Positions 9,274-18,979 of a DNA stretch of 64,000 nucleotides are shown here, piece after piece. Position 1 is the stretch's first letter; every line of letters starts with the position of its first letter. Below the pieces are notes generated by a model, which was not told where the DNA came from, did no database searches, and was given only the letters and a program-made list of their open reading frames with translations. The DNA is from Arenicellales bacterium (GTDB taxonomy: Bacteria; Pseudomonadota; Gammaproteobacteria; Arenicellales; JAJDZL01), in assembly GCA_958295885.1 (NCBI GenBank), contig OY282380.1, forward strand, positions 2,542,001 to 2,606,000, in the 5' to 3' direction. The position numbers and the translations under genes are program-made.

Positions 9274-9857
9274 CAGCGGATCGCTGCGACGTTGGAGAAA
9301 ATGGTGCAGCGACTTGAGGTGGTGGTACAGCAATCCAGGCAGTGCTGACCATTCACCAATGGCATACTGTCGAGCAGTTCGCGCTGGTGATTGTTGAGTG
9401 ATTTCCAACCTGTTGAATTGGTTGAGATGAATCAATCGAATTATTTCTGCTGCCAGCTTTTGACATCCACACTTCATCTTCTGCATTGATGAAATTTGCA
9501 ATGAATGCTGAAAAACTAAAACCGACTGCGAGCGAGATGGATATTTGTGCGTTGACCATTTTGTAGATACGAATTTACTGCCGACATTAATCAGATACAA
9601 CCACAAAATAACTGGAACGAACCTTTCAGGGTGAACTGCACGGCAGTCAGTTCGACACTGTTCGAAAACGGGATGGTTCTGCCGCGCTTCGTCAAATCAC
9701 GGACCCCGACCAAGTCGAGAAAGTTTACAATCAGGCCATGCGATACCCGCCTCTCGTTGTATTGTTGCGGTGCCTGCTGGGTGGTACGGTCCGATTCGAT
9801 CACGCAAAATTGAATCACAAATCTCCTTAAGAAAGCGGTTGGATTCGGTGGCATCAA

Positions 9858-10210
9858 GTTTTTTCGTTTTGTCCTCAGACAAATGACGACATGTTGGCTG
9901 TTCGCATCATGATCAAAGTCTGCAGCATAGAAAACGGAGCGATGATGGTGGTGCCCGGTTCTCATATTCTGCCGATGTTCAATCATCATCAAAACGGCGT
10001 ATTTGCAGGTGGTGTTCCAACGGGTGATCTAAACGGCGTTACGTAGAATTCGGTGATGCTCGAAAGCAGAGCCGGCTCCATTGCTGTTCATCACGCCCGA
10101 ACTCTGCACGATTCAACAACGAACACTTCTTCGGGACAGCGACCGTCCGTGATGCTGAATTGTTTCGCCGTGGATGCTTTTCAATTATTTTTCGTAACTA
10201 CTTGCCCCTT
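9858..10210 (+). pseudogene. Phytanoyl-CoA dioxygenase (PhyH) family remnant
   Basis: One plus-strand frame reads DDMLAVRIMI, then ENGAMMVVPGSH and HHQNGVFAGGV. After a TAG at 10044-10046 the same frame continues with SRAGSIAVHHARTLHDS. This follows the PhyH order: the Asp and Ala-Val start of the jelly roll, the ENG...VPGSH segment, and the distal His (VHHARTLH) of the iron site. The N-terminal half, with the HxD pair, is missing or unreadable. These enzymes hydroxylate using 2-oxoglutarate and Fe(II). With the truncation and stop it is almost certainly dead. Confidence 0.65.
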
Positions 10211-10841
10211 GTATGCCGACAATCACACTCTGATGTGGCTGATTTTTCACCCTGGTTGTCGTTATAAGAGCAGGGGCGAGCTTTTGCCCAAAATAAAACA
10301 TCAGCAGTTCCTCGGAGACAGTACGATGGCCGTAGAGAATTTGAAACACCTGATGTATGTTGCTCATCGCAATCATTTTGAGCTCGGCTTCGTGCGTCTG
10401 ATCGGATGACCGAAGTGGGATTGATCACAGTGACAGGATTCGAACGCATTCGCAAATGAGAGAGCGTCCGCACATGAAGCGCTGGACTGCCGTCACTGAA
10501 AAATCACCGGTAAGTGTTTTGCATGCCAATATCGGCATTTTGTCCGATCAGAATCAGCTGCCGCAATGTTGATTGCAGTTCATTTTGCTGCAACCTGCGA
10601 CTGCGGCGCCGTCGCGGCGGATGATGTTCGCCTGATTTCCATTTTGGATTCGCAGAATGTACAATAGTTCATATCGGAGAGTTTGAATTCTCAAACGCGA
10701 TCCGATCTCCGCGGAAATGTCCGGTCCAATCAACTCAGTGGATGTTTCGACAGACATATCACAAGAACGACAGTCCGAATGGTGGATTCGGCAGGCAGGT
10801 CATTTTCATTCGACAGCACAATAAGCATGGCAGGAAGATGT

Positions 10842-11804
10842 ATGGCAGAACCCAAGCTTGACAAAATTAAATTCAAGAACCCGCATGATCGGCTGTTCTG
10901 CGAGATCTATGGAGACCCGCAGAATGGTATGGACCTGTTCGAGCTGGCCTTGACAGCTGACGAGTTCAATGCTTTTGACTGGCGGACATTGCGTGCGCAG
11001 CCGACAGTTCATTTCATGCCGGACTCAAGCAAAAAACAAATGGATCTTCTGTATTCGGTCAAGTCCAAAAGGACCGGTGCGGACTGCAAGATGGTATTCA
11101 TGCTGGAACACAAGAGCTGGCAGGATGCGAAATTGATGCTGCAGCTGCTGGAATATCAGACTGCGGTGTACAGAAAACAGATGATTCCGATATTGCCGAT
11201 ATTGATCTATCATGGTCGGGAACCGAAGTGGCCTTACAACTTGGAGTTCCACCAGGATCTGACAGCCGAGTCACCAGAAATGATCGAGATGTTCGGTCGA
11301 CAGGTATTGAACTTCATTGTGCGCTGCGTGAACTTGCGCCGAACGCAGGTTCAGCAGCAGATAATGGAAAGGAAATTGGAAACGAGACAGATATTGTATA
11401 TATTTGACAGGATATGGGATGCGGATCTTAAAATGGTTGCCGAGTTGCTTCGGATGGGGCAGGAACTTGACGATACGCGTCGAAAAGTATTGATTGGAAA
11501 GGCGGTTGACTACATTTGCCGAGTCAGGCCGGAAATCACAAGGGAGATGATCATGGAAGTTGAGCGAGTAACCATACCGCAGGAAGTATTTACGTCCCCG
11601 TTTCTTGAGGGAACACTGGAAGACAAGATGCAAGAGGGACTTGAGCAGGGAATTCAGCAGGGGCTTGAGCAGGGAATTCAGCGAGGAGCTGAGCAGAAAG
11701 CGCGGAAAGTTGCGCGGATGATGCTGCAGAACAATGAACCGATTGACAAGATCTGCAGCTACACCGGACTGAGCTCTGGCACGGTGAGGGAACTTTCTCG
11801 GTAA
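10842..11804 (+). CDS. Rpn family recombination-promoting nuclease / putative transposase
   Basis: A 320-residue member of the Rpn (YhgA-like, PD-(D/E)xK) family. Rpn proteins are DNA nucleases that promote RecA-independent recombination and are often multi-copy. Key pieces are the N-terminal NPHDRLFCEIY, an acidic strand in KQMDLLYSV, and FMLEHKSW, where E-x-K forms the nuclease core. PILPILIYHGREPKW is also typical. The C-terminal tail contains two copies of LEQGIQ(Q/R)G followed by a basic stretch, then an apparent helix-turn-helix (IDKICSYTGLSSGTV). I chose the ATG at 10842 because AGGAAG precedes it at a good distance; an open frame extends further upstream. Its 3' end is duplicated downstream. 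Confidence 0.85.
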   Translation: MAEPKLDKIKFKNPHDRLFCEIYGDPQNGMDLFELALTADEFNAFDWRTLRAQPTVHFMPDSSKKQMDLLYSVKSKRTGADCKMVFMLEHKSWQDAKLMLQLLEYQTAVYRKQMIPILPILIYHGREPKWPYNLEFHQDLTAESPEMIEMFGRQVLNFIVRCVNLRRTQVQQQIMERKLETRQILYIFDRIWDADLKMVAELLRMGQELDDTRRKVLIGKAVDYICRVRPEITREMIMEVERVTIPQEVFTSPFLEGTLEDKMQEGLEQGIQQGLEQGIQRGAEQKARKVARMMLQNNEPIDKICSYTGLSSGTVRELSR

Positions 11805-12271
11805 ACTGATCGGACCGGAAACTTACTTGAACCGGCGATTCAGTGATTGACGGTGACTGACCTGCCGCCGCACGCTGAACAGGTCCGCGTCGAAAAGTAT
11901 TGATTGGAAAGGCGGTTGACTACATTTGCCGAGTCAGGCCGGAAATCACAAGGGAGATGATCATGGAAGTTGAGCGAGTAACCATACCGCAGGAAGTATT
12001 TACGTCCCCCTTTCTTGAGGGAACATTGGAAGACAAGATGCAAGAGGGAATTGAGCAGGGAATTCAACGAGGAGCTGAGCAGAAAGCGCGGAAAGTTGCG
12101 CGGATGATGCTGCAGAACAATTAAACGATTGACAAGATCTGCAGCTACACCGGACTGAGTTCTGGCACGGTGAGGGAACTTTCTCGGTAAACTGATCGGA
12201 CCGGAAACTTACTTGAACCGGCGATTCAGTGATTGACGGTGACTGACCTGCCGCCGCACGCTGAACAGGTC
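11476..12271 (+). repeat. Tandem direct duplication of the 3' end of the Rpn gene
   Basis: Copy 1 starts at 11476 and copy 2 at 11886, both beginning CGCGTCGAAAAG. They run through the stop codon and the 3' flank to CTGAACAGGTC (11885 and 12271). Copy 2 is 24 bp shorter because it lacks one LEQGIQQG-encoding unit. Apart from a few substitutions the copies are nearly identical, so the event is recent. Confidence 0.9.
11900..12124 (+). pseudogene. Duplicated C-terminal fragment of the Rpn protein
   Basis: This 74-codon frame repeats the C-terminal region of the preceding Rpn gene (from IGKAVDYICRVRPEI to ARKVARMMLQNN). It ends early because GAA became TAA at the codon after the last Asn. It has no own N-terminal nuclease domain. 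It is a by-product of the tandem duplication and is unlikely to make a functional protein, although the related Rpn genes are known to produce short C-terminal forms from internal starts. Confidence 0.7.
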
Positions 12272-13383
12272 TGGCTGTCATAATTGATTCAAAAACGATT
12301 CGGACCGACTGTCGCAGGGTGTCGGGCACTGAGGAGTCGGATTCAGGCTGAGATTGGATTTCATCTAGAGCACCCTCATTGAGAACTCGGAATGCGGCGT
12401 GTGACTGCAGATGCGTACTTAAGGTAGAGATGCCCGAAAAACCAGACAAAACGCAGTTGGCAGAATCGAGGTGGTGGATGACACGAGGTATTGAGTTCTG
12501 TTCGCAGGCGCCGTTTCAACCATGATCGGTCAATTGCCTGCACCTGACTGAATGTCATGGTTGAACTGTTCAGTGACTTTGCGCGCGGCGTATGTATTGA
12601 CGGCTTTGTTCAGTTGGTTGCTCCAGACGTAACGATGGGTGCTGCGCCGGTATGCAGATTGGAAATTCCCACTGTGTAACGACAATCAACGAGAGAATTC
12701 AGCGACAGTCGGAGTGTGATTGTCGCTAAACAAGCAGGGGCGAGTAGTTGTTATTTTTCAATTATGAGAGGGAGGAATTTAACTCTGGAATCCATGTCGG
12801 AGAGCCCACGAATATGCCTCGCTATCGGACTGTCGAATGCAAGGTGTTGTTGCCGATGTAGTTTGAGGATCAGACAGGCGATTATCTGACCGGTTCAAAA
12901 TTCAATCTGCAGGAACAAATGGAAATGGCATTGATTCGCTGAATTGGGTTTGGCGACGACAATCATTTCAAAATCAAAGAAATCGCAGCTCCCAATTATT
13001 ACGGTAAATTTCTGGATTTGCTACGCTCCGTTCGGAAAATTTGAATTCGGCTGATCCGATTCAATCTGCAGTGCGAAGCCAAAACATTCACGAGGCAGTT
13101 GCGCAGATAGAAACAGTATGATTTGATTGAGTAAATCAAGGGGCGGAAAGGTTATTTATACCAAAATAACGCTGTTTTCTGCGTTTTTCCAAGCAATTAT
13201 CCAGTTTTCCAGCCAATTCTGCCCGAGTCTGCAAAAGGCACCTCACCGGGCACATGATGTCAACCTGTAAAATATTTTAAATCCATATATTATCAATAAG
13301 TTACGTTTGATACTCACCAGCTTCTGTGCGATAATTCAGGGCCATGACATTCAACTCATTAAGGCACTCGCAGGGAACTTCAT
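12272..13383. other. Non-coding or decayed stretch containing one copy of a dispersed 169-bp repeat
   Basis: No convincing gene. A 169-bp sequence at 12910-13078 recurs at 35925-36093 (listed separately). Plus-strand translation of it gives broken pieces such as IGFGDDNHFKIKEIAAPNYY, which could be an old IS5-type transposase scrap. Confidence 0.4.
12910..13078 (+). repeat. Dispersed repeat, copy 1 of 2 (169 bp)
   Basis: Begins CAGGAACAA and ends CAATCTGCAGTGCGAAG. The second copy at 35925-36093 has exactly the same length and orientation, with moderate sequence divergence and conserved blocks such as GGCGACGACAATCATTTCA. Both copies contain stops in the same translated frame, so they are relics or structural repeats, not genes. 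Confidence 0.75.
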
Positions 13384-14190
13384 ATGCTTGAAAACAATCC
13401 ACATCTTTTTGCTTGGGAAACCAATGACATGCCGGAACTGCAGCGCTTGATACTGACTCTCGAACACCTGCCGTACCAAGAAACTGTCGCACAACTTGAG
13501 TCTCGACACGGCTGCGGCCCCAACGACTATCCGATCCGAGCCCTCTTCTGGACCATGATCGCAGGCATCGCTTTCGGGCATGACTCGGTGATTGCCCATC
13601 ACGCGCCTGCTCAACGACGGCGTTCGAATCGACAACATTGTGTACGACGAGCTCGGCCAGGTGTATTGTGTGTGTCCTGAGACCCAAGAACAGCGGGAGA
13701 TGGCGTTCTGTGGATACGAAAAAGACCGAAAGACCTTGAAGTACCGCTGTCCGGCTACGGTTTACGGGCTGGGAGGGCTATCGGTAATGTTACCAGCAGC
13801 ACCGCGGGCAGGTCTCTGACTACGGCCGCGTGGAGCGCGTCAAGCTCGACAGGAACCGTCACATCTTCCCCCTACGCCGCGTCACACTGCCACCTGGCAA
13901 AAGGACTGCAATCAGCGCACCTCGCTCGATCACATATTTTCTCGATTCGACCAAGGCTGCCGTTTCGAGCGGCGCCATATACGTGGGAACTTGAAAATGC
14001 AAACCCGCGTCAGCATTGCCATGGCTGTCATGATGGCGCTTGCGCTGGCTCATTGTCGGGCAGACCGCAAACATCAGATTCGCTCACTGGTCAAAACCTG
14101 GCACCTGCCCAAAGCAGCCTGGCAGCCGCCTGATCGCAAAAGGAGCGCCGCACATGACGCTGGCGAAGCCATGGCGCGTCTGAAATCCTA
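13384..14190 (+). pseudogene. DDE transposase remnant, frameshifted and gapped
   Basis: The first frame (13384 on) reads PNDYPIRALFWTMIAGIAFGHDS. A second frame from 13592 reads VYDELGQVYCVCPETQEQREM and GYEKDRKTLKYRCPA. A third piece at 13991 reads MKMQTRVSIAMAVMMALALAH. These match in order a transposase family with a YCYCP-type central segment and a C-terminal MQLRVGLAM-type helix. The fragments lie in different frames and intervening catalytic parts are missing, so the gene is dead. I did not find terminal repeats. Confidence 0.7.
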
Positions 14191-14964
14191 AAAATGACTG
14201 CAGCCGCCTGTTTTTACGAGCTGCTCAAAGGCATTCGCATAGGTTCGACTGAATTTGACAGTGCAAATGTTTGGAATTTCGTAAAATGAGTCATCAAATA
14301 TGCGATTGTGAGAGGTTCAGACCGTGTTTTTTAGGATTCAGTCACCTCCAAATTGTCGTGAAAACCTCTACAGCGCAACTGCCTCAATATAGATTTCATC
14401 GGCTTCTACAGCAGGGGCATCCCACGCTAAGCAAGTCAGTGCGAAATATCCGAATTTGTTTGATAATGAGCAACATAGCCAAGTGGTGTGAGTGTCATTT
14501 TAGATGCCGCCTGCCGGATTTTATGGAGCAAAAAATAGCATGGGAAACATCTGGCTTCTACAGTGCTATAAAATACTTACTCTGTATGATTGTCAAATTC
14601 CTTTCCAAGTCTCATTGCAAGGTGCCATGCCGTTCTGAGTAACGCCCAAATTCCGATGCATATTCATGTTGCATACGCTTTTTAAGCTTGCTGTCAACAA
14701 ATAAATTGCCAATAAACGCCATCTCGTTTAGTATTTTTCAACTGTATTGAATTCTACAGGAGAGAACACTGCGCCAAACTATTCAAATTTAAAACTTATG
14801 AACAACCGTTTTATAGGACAAATTGCGTACAGACGAAATTTTGTAGTTCAAGAATTCATCCGTTTAACGTATTTCTTAAATGAAATTACTAGACAAAATC
14901 TTCTGCTCATTGATGATGTCGCTTGAATATACCGAGCCTGTAAAGCTTTTGAGTTGAATAGATC
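14191..14964. other. AT-rich stretch upstream of hutH, no gene seen
   Basis: No open frame here has recognisable content. The segment supplies the upstream region of hutH, but I could not find a TGTA-N2-TACA operator like the one upstream of hutI. Confidence 0.4.
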
Positions 14965-16521
14965 ATGAAAACTGGCAAAATCATACGGGCAGTTCCAGGA
15001 CAGTTGACGCTTGACCAATTGCAGACGTTCAATCTGGACTCCTGTCAATTGGAATTCGACCAGAATTGCCGCAGACAGGTGGAACAAGCTGCGGAGATGA
15101 TTCAATCCGCTATTTCCGGTGAGGAAGCGATTTATGGAGTAAATACCGGATTTGGCAAGTTGGCCCAAACCCGGATTGACCCGAACCAGGCATCCGTATT
15201 GCAGAAAAATCTGATCTTGTCCCACTGTTGTGGCGTAGGGCTCGCTCTACCGGAACCCATAGTTCGTTTAACCATGCTGCTGAAACTGTGTTCTCTGGGG
15301 AGAGGGGCTTCGGGTGTGCGGTGGCAGATACTGGAACTACTGCAGGCCATGCTCAATGCCGACATTTTGCCGATCATTCCATCAAAAGGCTCAGTCGGAG
15401 CCTCTGGGGACCTGGCACCGCTTGCGCATATGACTCTTGCCATAATTGGTGAGGATGAGGTCATGCGTCGTGGAGAAAGGATGCCGGCTTCTGCCGCCCT
15501 GCAAGATGAAGGCTTATGCCCGATAGAGCTCGGTCCAAAGGAAGGTTTGGCAATGATAAACGGCACCCAGGTATCGACAGCAATCTGCTTGACTGCATTG
15601 TTTGAAACTTGGAACCTGTGCCAAACCGCCATGATATCGGGCGCCTTGTCCTGTGACGCACTGATGGCATCGACCAGTCCATTTCGAAAGGAAATTCATG
15701 AATTGCGGGGGCAGCTTGGGCAAATCGACGTTGCCCGTTCGCTGCAATCCTTGTTGGCAGGGTCTAGAATTCGGGAGTCACACCTTGAAGATGATGAGCG
15801 GGTGCAGGATCCATATTGTCTGCGATGTCAGCCGCAGGTTATGGGTGCCTGTCTGGACCAGCTGCGTCAGGCAGCGAATACTCTGGAAATTGAGGCCAAC
15901 GCAGTCACCGACAACCCGGTGGTGGTTAACGGGAACGAGCTGGTGTCCGGTGGCAATTTTCATGCCGAGCCGGTGGCGTTTGCCGCCGATCAGTGCGCCT
16001 TGGCGATCACTGAAACAGGGTCCATTGCGGAGCGGCGTATCGCGACACTGGTAGACCCGGCTCTGAACTATGGACTTCCAGGATTCCTGTCTTCAGATCC
16101 CGGTCGCAATTCAGGATTCATGGCCGCTGAGGTAACCGCAGCTGCATTGATGGCTGAGAACAAGCACAACTCCATGCCTTGTTCTGTAGATTCCACACCA
16201 ACCAGCGCAAATCAGGAAGACCACGTTGCCATGTCATGTCATGGCGCGCGGCGTTTGCTCGATATGAATGAAAATCTAACCTGGATTCTTGCCATTGAAC
16301 TGCTAGCTGCAGCCCAGGGAGTGGAATTCAGACGCCCACTCAAATCCAGCAAAACACTGGAAAACGTAATCCGGCTGATCCGAGACAGAATTCCCGCATT
16401 AGGGGAAGACCGGATTCTTGCACCGAATCTTGAGGCCGCCTATTCAATCATAAAGAGCCGAAGATTGTTGGACATGACTGCTGGCAACAGGCTGCCAGCG
16501 CTGCGGCAATCTTCGCGATAA
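14965..16521 (+). CDS. hutH: Histidine ammonia-lyase
   Basis: A 518-residue enzyme that removes ammonia from L-histidine to give urocanate, the first step of histidine use. The Ala-Ser-Gly triad that forms the MIO electrophile lies in GSVGASGDLAPLAH near residue 150. Other family signatures are YGVNTGFGKLA near residue 53, NGTQVST, and TDNPVV...GGNFHAEPVAFAAD. The C-terminal helical region is complete. It stands alone on the plus strand, about 3.7 kb from the remaining hut genes and separated from them by a decayed higBA module and IS debris. This suggests an originally compact cluster that has been split. Confidence 0.95.
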   Translation: MKTGKIIRAVPGQLTLDQLQTFNLDSCQLEFDQNCRRQVEQAAEMIQSAISGEEAIYGVNTGFGKLAQTRIDPNQASVLQKNLILSHCCGVGLALPEPIVRLTMLLKLCSLGRGASGVRWQILELLQAMLNADILPIIPSKGSVGASGDLAPLAHMTLAIIGEDEVMRRGERMPASAALQDEGLCPIELGPKEGLAMINGTQVSTAICLTALFETWNLCQTAMISGALSCDALMASTSPFRKEIHELRGQLGQIDVARSLQSLLAGSRIRESHLEDDERVQDPYCLRCQPQVMGACLDQLRQAANTLEIEANAVTDNPVVVNGNELVSGGNFHAEPVAFAADQCALAITETGSIAERRIATLVDPALNYGLPGFLSSDPGRNSGFMAAEVTAAALMAENKHNSMPCSVDSTPTSANQEDHVAMSCHGARRLLDMNENLTWILAIELLAAAQGVEFRRPLKSSKTLENVIRLIRDRIPALGEDRILAPNLEAAYSIIKSRRLLDMTAGNRLPALRQSSR

Positions 16522-16816
16522 TCCGATGTAGCAGACCGAATCAAAAACCGGTCATGACTGAAGCACTCTGACTTCCACACATGGAATATTGCCGCGTAAA
16601 CGGATCGCTGATGCCGTACTCTCGCCTTTTGATGCATTTCTCGGGCGAATGCACGCGGACTAAGGATCACTGCTGGACAGCAATACCGATCTGTATCTGG
16701 TTTTTGAGGGCGCGCTTCTGCAATTTGTAGTCTTGCAAAACGGGAAGATTCAGTGGTTAACGCCTGTTCCAGCCTTTCGACGTCGGTCAGGTTTTCCTTG
16801 TTCAGCAAGTTACTCA
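16522..16816. other. Unassigned stretch after hutH
   Basis: A minus-strand open frame runs across this segment and into hutH (LLNKENLTDVERLEQAL...), but it has no recognisable family and overlaps hutH, so I do not call it. It ends at an IS-terminal motif. Confidence 0.3.
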
Positions 16817-16838
16817 ACTCAAGTTTCTGGATTCAAAA
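16817..16838 (+). repeat. Solo IS terminal motif
   Basis: Reads ACTC followed by AAGTTTCTGGATTCAAAA. The same motif forms the outer end of the IS4-type fragment at 39239, and variants end the fragments at 17681 and 48204. Here it stands without transposase sequence, just downstream of higA. Confidence 0.7.
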
Positions 16839-16870
16839 GCTTCTCACTGGTAGTTCAAAGGTAATGCCTG

Positions 16871-17194
16871 CTACCGCGCTTCTAGATGTTCTTGAGACTG
16901 TCGTTCGGCCTCTTGCAGTGGCAAGTTTTGACTGGCTGCATCTCCTTCTCGCCGCAGTTTCTCCTGTGCCAGATCATAACTGGCTTGTACTCGCATCCAG
17001 AACTCGGCGTTGCTCCAGCCGATGTTTTCCAGCGCCAAAGCCATGCTTGGGGAGATGCCAACATGACCGTTGAGCAACCGCGATAACGTTTGCCTGGGGA
17101 CTCCCATGCGCCTCGCAGTCTCACTGATTGTCCAACCAGACGCCCCTACAATTTCTCGCAAACCTCTACCTGGATGCGGTGGTTTCTTCATCAT
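16871..17194 (-). CDS. higA: HigA-type antitoxin (XRE family)
   Basis: A 107-residue antitoxin. It starts with MMKKPPHPGRGLREIV, then a helix-turn-helix in WTISETARRMGVPRQTLSRLLNGHVGIS (shown in parts: TISETARRMGV, RQTLSRLLNG), followed by ALENIGWSNAEFWMRVQASYDL. This arrangement is typical of HigA, which neutralises the HigB mRNA interferase and represses the operon. It follows the higB remnant by 13 bp on the same strand, the usual toxin-first order. The protein appears intact while its toxin is truncated, so it may persist as an orphan repressor or as protection against related toxins. Confidence 0.88.
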   Translation of the reverse strand: MMKKPPHPGRGLREIVGASGWTISETARRMGVPRQTLSRLLNGHVGISPSMALALENIGWSNAEFWMRVQASYDLAQEKLRREGDAASQNLPLQEAERQSQEHLEAR

Positions 17195-17207
17195 CTTTTA
17201 AATCCCT

Positions 17208-17411
17208 CTAGTGATAGTCGACTAAATCCACATCTACGGCTTCGCCATCTTCAAATCGAAAAACAATGCGCCAGTTACTTGACACACGAATGCTCCATTG
17301 GCCGCTGCGAGCGCCTGTAAGCTTATGGAGATGGTAACCTGGCAAATTCATATTCTCTGGCTCATTTGCTTTATCAAGGTACGCCAGTCTGTCCTCAATG
17401 CGCTGAACCAA
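17208..17411 (-). pseudogene. higB: HigB toxin, N-terminally truncated
   Basis: The readable 67 residues match the C-terminal two thirds of HigB (RelE fold): PENMNLPGYHLHKL, GQWSIRVSSNWRIVFRFEDG, and the end VDLVDYH. HigB proteins are about 90 residues, and the N-terminal strand and helix are absent. In the minus-strand frame a TAA occurs seven codons upstream of the TTG used as the nominal start. No alternative start restores the missing part. The catalytic surface is largely in the retained part, but loss of the first strand usually breaks the fold, so I regard the toxin as inactive. Confidence 0.75.
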
Positions 17412-17680
17412 GTTTCCTGAAAGTTATGCACAATTGCCCACAAATCGACCCCCAAGTAGCAACCCTCTCAGTTGCACAGAATCGTTTTTCAAGGCTAAAC
17501 TGCGCTCTTTGTAGTTTTCAGAGCCTGTTTGCACCTCTCCTTTAGTTGCTTCTGTTAATGTTTCTCAGCACTTGCTCGATGGAATCAATACCCGTGCAAA
17601 TGTATTGGTAAATTTTTACTCTAAATAACTCAAAATCTTATTAAAAAGTTGATGTTATACTATTATTGTTTTATTATAAT
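17412..17680. other. AT-rich spacer between higBA remnant and IS fragment
   Basis: No gene or RNA recognised. The former 5' end of higB should lie here but cannot be read. Confidence 0.3.
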
Positions 17681-18090
17681 TCAAGTTTCGGAGTTCAAAA
17701 TCGCTTTAATTTCTTATGTTTAGGGAGCAGGTTCATGCTTTCGGGGTCAAGTTGGAGACTGCTTTCGAAAAACTGTTCAAATTCTCGGTTCAAGGTGCAG
17801 GTCAACTGTTTGACCGCGTCATCGGTCAGAATTTTCGTCTGGCGGATGACGCGTCCCATCAACGCGAGGAAATAAAGCCACAGCCGCCACGCCAGGCTGA
17901 ACTGGTTGAGCTGGTCTTTGAACTGTTCTCGGATTTCGCACAGATTGTCGCTGCCGTTACTCGAACTGGCGTAAGTGAGCATCAGGTGACGAACCGCACA
18001 AAGATGCAGCGAGGCGACGAACGAAGCGAAACTGCGAGTCTGTTCGGACAAAAACCCCAAATTTTGCTTTGCTTCCTTGAAATAAACTTG
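17681..18090 (-). mobile_element. IS4-type transposase 3' fragment (copy A) inserted at the end of livH
   Basis: On the minus strand the coding starts at VYFKEAKQNLGFLSEQT, which carries the catalytic Glu, and continues with SFASFVASLHLCAVRHLMLTYA to the end of the transposase. The fragment finishes at the terminal motif CAAGTTTCGGAGTTCAAAA (17682-17700 on plus). Only the last 130 or so codons are present. Two other fragments in this window (28000-28401 and 39239-39664) start at the same codon. This copy abuts and truncates livH. Confidence 0.8.
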
Positions 18091-18928
18091 GGCGAAGCAT
18101 AAGTACAAGTATCAGGAAAGTAAATGCTATAGCGTCACGGTCCAAAAGATGTCCGATATAAATGGTTCCAAAACTTTCGATTATCCCCAGTGCCAAAGAA
18201 GCGAATAATGCGCCTCGTACTGAACCCATGCCACCCAGTACGATGATGGCGAGTACTTTATAAGCGGGTACGGCACCCATTGTCGGTTCGACGAGATTAT
18301 TCAATAATGCCACCATAACTCCTGCGAGGGCGGCAAGAGCGGAACCGACGAAAAAATTGATATATCTCACTTTTTCAATTTTGATTCCAAAACTTGCCGC
18401 CATCTCGGCGTCCGAAACAGTTGCACGCCAAGCAACGCCGGTGCGAGTTGAGGCCGCGAGCCAGCCTAAGAAAGCAATTAGAACTATGGACAGGATCAGT
18501 ACGAGGATACGGGCTTGTGAAAGATAAATCCCAGATAGAAATTCAATCTGATGTTGAAGAGGTGGATTGGTGAATGACATTCCATAAGCGCCTAAAATGA
18601 CTCGATACACTTCTTCAGCAGCAATGAAAATTCCTATGGATGCGATCAGAGCTACCAACGGTGGCTTGTTCAACAGCGGCTTGTAAGCCAAGCGATACAC
18701 ACCTATGCCTAAGAACCCGATAATGATCATGGACAGCACTATTGCAAGAACAATACTGCCAGTCTCGTTTGTTATGATTACACCAATATAGGCGCCAAGC
18801 GTAAACAAGGCGGCATGAGCTACATGTAGAATTCTCAGTAATCCATAAACCAGTGTCAAGCCTAGAGCGATAAGCGCATAAATCGCTCCTTGAATCAGTC
18901 CTTGAATCGATAATTCAAGTATCAGCAT
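18088..18928 (-). pseudogene. Branched-chain amino acid type ABC permease, truncated (LivH-like)
   Basis: About 280 residues of a LivH-type inner-membrane permease with eight or so hydrophobic segments. It contains the family motif LIALGLTLVYGLLRILHVAHA near the start and AYKVLAIIVLGGMGSVRGAL near residue 230. The reading frame runs into IS sequence after MLRPSLFQ, so the native C-terminus is replaced by about 43 out-of-context codons. LivH proteins normally end about here, so the loss may be small. It follows livK by 51 bp in the hut operon, which suggests histidine or urocanate uptake. No livM, livG or livF is present. Confidence 0.75.
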
Positions 18929-18979
18929 ATCCAGATGGCTGAACCCGAGAACCCAGACAAATTAATCGTACTTTCGCAT

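Noticed and set aside
16440..16817. A 125-codon minus-strand frame after hutH
   Set aside because: Its C-terminal part overlaps hutH and the rest matches no family, so I left it as unassigned.
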